DNA of 64,000 bases from Mycobacterium lehmannii. Lineage in GTDB: Bacteria > Actinomycetota > Actinomycetes > Mycobacteriales > Mycobacteriaceae. The position numbers were made by a program, and so were the translations under genes. Shown in pieces: positions 62,202 through 64,000 of this stretch. Under the pieces are notes generated by a model that worked only from the letters and a program-made list of their open reading frames with translations, was not told the DNA's origin and ran no database searches. Position 1 is the stretch's first letter. The number at the start of each line of letters is the position of its first letter. The stretch is from contig NZ_NKCN01000006.1 in NCBI RefSeq assembly GCF_002245535.1, positions 1 to 64,000 on the forward strand, in the 5' to 3' direction.

Positions 62202-63455
62202 GTGCGCATCGACCTGCTCGGCGACCTCGGCAGCGCCCAAGCGGTTCTGCGCGCCGTCGGATACGCCGCGGCCGATCGCGGGCTGGCGCCACCTGCCGCG
62301 CTGATCGGCGAGTGGTTCGGTTCGGGCGCGGTCATCGCCCCGACGGTCGATGTCGCGCCGGTCGACGCGTCGCGTGCCTTCGACATTCCCTGCGGGTCGG
62401 GTGATGGCGAGGCGGTCGGGGGCGGCTGGTTCGGTTTTCTGTCGTATCCGGATGCGGCGGCCGACGGTCTCGGTCCGCGGATTCCCGAGGCTGCGGGCGG
62501 CTGGTCCGACTGCGTGCTGCGCCAGGACGGCGACGGGCGATGGTGGTTCGAAAGCCTCTCCGACGCAACGCTTCCCGGGTGGGTGGCCGACGCGCTGCGG
62601 GTGCCGGTCGAGCCACGGCCGTCGTACGTCGAGTGGGGCGAAGCCGATCGCGGTGCGCATCGCCGGGGGATGCTGGACTGCCTCGACGCGATCGCCGCCG
62701 GGGAGGTCTACCAGGCGTGCGTGTGCACGCAGTTCCGCGGCCGACTGGAGGGCTCGCCGCTCGACTTCTTCGCCGACGCCGTGCACCGCACGTCGCCCGC
62801 GCGTGCCGCGTACCTCGCGGGGACCTGGGGGGCGGTGGCGTCGTTGTCGCCGGAACTGTTCCTGCGCAGGCGCGGTGAGCACATCGCGTCGAGCCCGATC
62901 AAGGGCACACTGCCGCGTTCGGCCGATCCGGACGCGCTGCGCGGCTCGGTCAAGGATGTCGCCGAGAACATCATGATCGTCGACCTCGTGCGCAACGACC
63001 TGGGCCGCGTCGCCGATGTCGGCACCGTCACGGTCCCCGAGCTGCTGGTCGTGCAACCGGCGCCCGGGGTGTGGCATCTGGTGTCGACGGTGTCCGCGCG
63101 CGTGCCCGTCGACGTGCCGATGTCGACAGTGCTCGACGCGATGTTCCCACCGGCGTCGGTGACCGGGACACCCAAGACCCGGGCGCGCCAACTGCTCGAG
63201 CAGTGGGAACCGGTCAGGCGGGGAATCTATTGCGGCACAGTCGGGCTGGCGTCTCCGGTGGCAGGGTGCGAACTCAACGTGGCGATCCGGACAGTGGAGT
63301 TCGACGCGGCAGGTAATGCGGTGCTCGGCGTCGGCGGCGGTATCACCGCGGACTCGGATCCGGACCGCGAGTGGGAGGAGTGCCTGCACAAGGCGGCACC
63401 GATCATCGCATCACGTACGCGACCGCAGCACCGCGTCGTAGAGCTCACGACGTGA
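62202..63455 (+). CDS. pabB: aminodeoxychorismate synthase component I
   Basis: 417 residues of the chorismate-binding family. It makes 4-amino-4-deoxychorismate for folate, using ammonia from a PabA-type subunit. AGEVYQACVCTQF, SSPIKGTLPRS, ENIMIVDLVRNDLGRV and PPASVTGTPK are the family motifs. PIKGTLPRS, rather than PIAGT, favours PabB over TrpE. GTG 62202 lies 12 bp after the sigma-factor stop. It matches Rv1005c. The last 45 bp overlap the convergent rsmI. Confidence 0.9.
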   Translation: MRIDLLGDLGSAQAVLRAVGYAAADRGLAPPAALIGEWFGSGAVIAPTVDVAPVDASRAFDIPCGSGDGEAVGGGWFGFLSYPDAAADGLGPRIPEAAGGWSDCVLRQDGDGRWWFESLSDATLPGWVADALRVPVEPRPSYVEWGEADRGAHRRGMLDCLDAIAAGEVYQACVCTQFRGRLEGSPLDFFADAVHRTSPARAAYLAGTWGAVASLSPELFLRRRGEHIASSPIKGTLPRSADPDALRGSVKDVAENIMIVDLVRNDLGRVADVGTVTVPELLVVQPAPGVWHLVSTVSARVPVDVPMSTVLDAMFPPASVTGTPKTRARQLLEQWEPVRRGIYCGTVGLASPVAGCELNVAIRTVEFDAAGNAVLGVGGGITADSDPDREWEECLHKAAPIIASRTRPQHRVVELTT

Positions 63456-64000
63456 CGGCGAGCCCGGGTTCGCCGCGACCACGTCGGCGCAGGCGTCCTT
63501 GACCCGCGCGCCGTCGTCGACCAACTTGTGGACCGCGGCCACCAGGGTCTCGAGGTCCGCTTTCGGGACGGCGCCGGCCAGCACGACGGTGATCTCGCCG
63601 AGCACCCCGTCGGCGGCCCAGTCGGAGAGCTCCTCAAGCCGGCCCCGGACGATCTCCTCGTGCGTCTTGGTCAGCTCCCGGCACACCACGGCGCGGCGGT
63701 CCGGCCCGAGCACCTCGACTGCGTCGGCGAGCGTGCCGGCCAGCCGGCGGGGCGACTCGAAGAACACACAGGTGCGCTGCTCGGTCGCCAACGTCATCAG
63801 CCACGTCTTGCGGGCGGTCTGCTTGCGGGGTGCAAACCCCTCGAAGCAGAACCTCTCGGCCGGTAGCCCCGAGACCGCCAGCGCCGTCGTCACCGCCGAC
63901 GGGCCCGGCAGGCAGGTGACCGGCAGCCCTGCCTCGATGCACGCCGTGACCAGGCGATAGCCGGGGTCGCTGATCAACGGCATCCCGGCGTCGCTGACCA
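63411..64000 (-). CDS. rsmI: 16S rRNA 2'-O-ribose C1402 methyltransferase RsmI, 3' part
   Basis: The C-terminal 196 codons; the start lies beyond the right edge. VSDAGMPLISDPGYRLV is the family hallmark, followed by LPGPSAVTTALAVSGLP, FEGFAPRK and FFESPRRL of the SAM-dependent tetrapyrrole-methylase fold. It methylates the ribose of C1402 in 16S rRNA. It matches Rv1003 and converges on pabB with overlapping ends. Confidence 0.92.
   Translation of the reverse strand, partial: VSDAGMPLISDPGYRLVTACIEAGLPVTCLPGPSAVTTALAVSGLPAERFCFEGFAPRKQTARKTWLMTLATEQRTCVFFESPRRLAGTLADAVEVLGPDRRAVVCRELTKTHEEIVRGRLEELSDWAADGVLGEITVVLAGAVPKADLETLVAAVHKLVDDGARVKDACADVVAANPGSPSRRELYDAVLRSRT

Overview
The window is high-GC actinobacterial DNA and almost certainly comes from a non-tuberculous, probably environmental, Mycobacterium (Mycolicibacterium-type). 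Evidence includes DevR/DosR, Acg-type nitroreductase, Tgs1-like acyltransferase, RpfB, LpqT, LpqU, an Rv1019-like TetR and SigJ-like sigma factors. Many genes also start with no leader, directly behind a TANNNT -10 hexamer. From about 21.5 kb to the end, the window follows the backbone known from M. tuberculosis H37Rv Rv1026 down to Rv1003, in reversed orientation: ppx2, DUF501, ftsB-like, eno, lpqU, mazG, mfd, TetR, tRNA-Gln, glmU, prsA, lpqT, rplY, pth, pks16, ispE, ksgA, rpfB, tatD, metG, pabB, rsmI. Accessory blocks interrupt this backbone.

Region 1 (1-21.5 kb). The 5' part of a 13E12/DUF222 gene and a complete KdpD sensor kinase come first. No kdpE or kdpFABC is present, although in H37Rv kdpE and kdpD lie beside ppx2. 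Next come an epoxide-hydrolase-like gene, a propionyl-CoA synthetase gene, an unlisted 35-residue Cys/His-rich peptide gene and two DUF4383 membrane proteins. The anaerobic/dormancy core follows: a narK-narGHJI operon, a SufR-like Fe-S regulator divergent from a small membrane protein, a 7Fe ferredoxin, a WS/DGAT, a PPOX-fold protein, two Acg-type nitroreductases and a DevR that keeps the DNA-contact residues of M. tuberculosis DosR. Three DosR-box-like palindromes lie upstream of the ferredoxin, the acyltransferase and the Rv3131-like gene. No DevS kinase is adjacent.

Region 2 (21.5-39.5 kb). This is housekeeping backbone with two accessory features. One is a secreted protein of 17 VNVP-type pentads between mazG and mfd. 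The other is a DUF559-nuclease gene between lpqT and rplY, bracketed by two direct copies of a roughly 62-bp hairpin with a conserved loop.

Region 3 (39.5-48 kb). An accessory block between pth and pks16 holds a cutinase, a QueG-like Fe-S protein, a CrtC-like protein, a PF10118 protein, a TetR regulator, an alpha/beta hydrolase, a phosphotransferase and a Drr-type ABC exporter. Three TTACAT-N12-ATGTAA-type sites link the TetR with its neighbours.

Region 4 (48-64 kb). Backbone again, with a soluble Ser/Thr kinase between ispE and ksgA and a ksgA that appears to start at CTG. After metG and gdhA comes a tandem duplication of an [FAD oxidoreductase - ECF41 sigma factor] module. Each copy is preceded by a matching TGTCAC(A/G)-N16-TGTC promoter. 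pabB and a truncated rsmI end the window.
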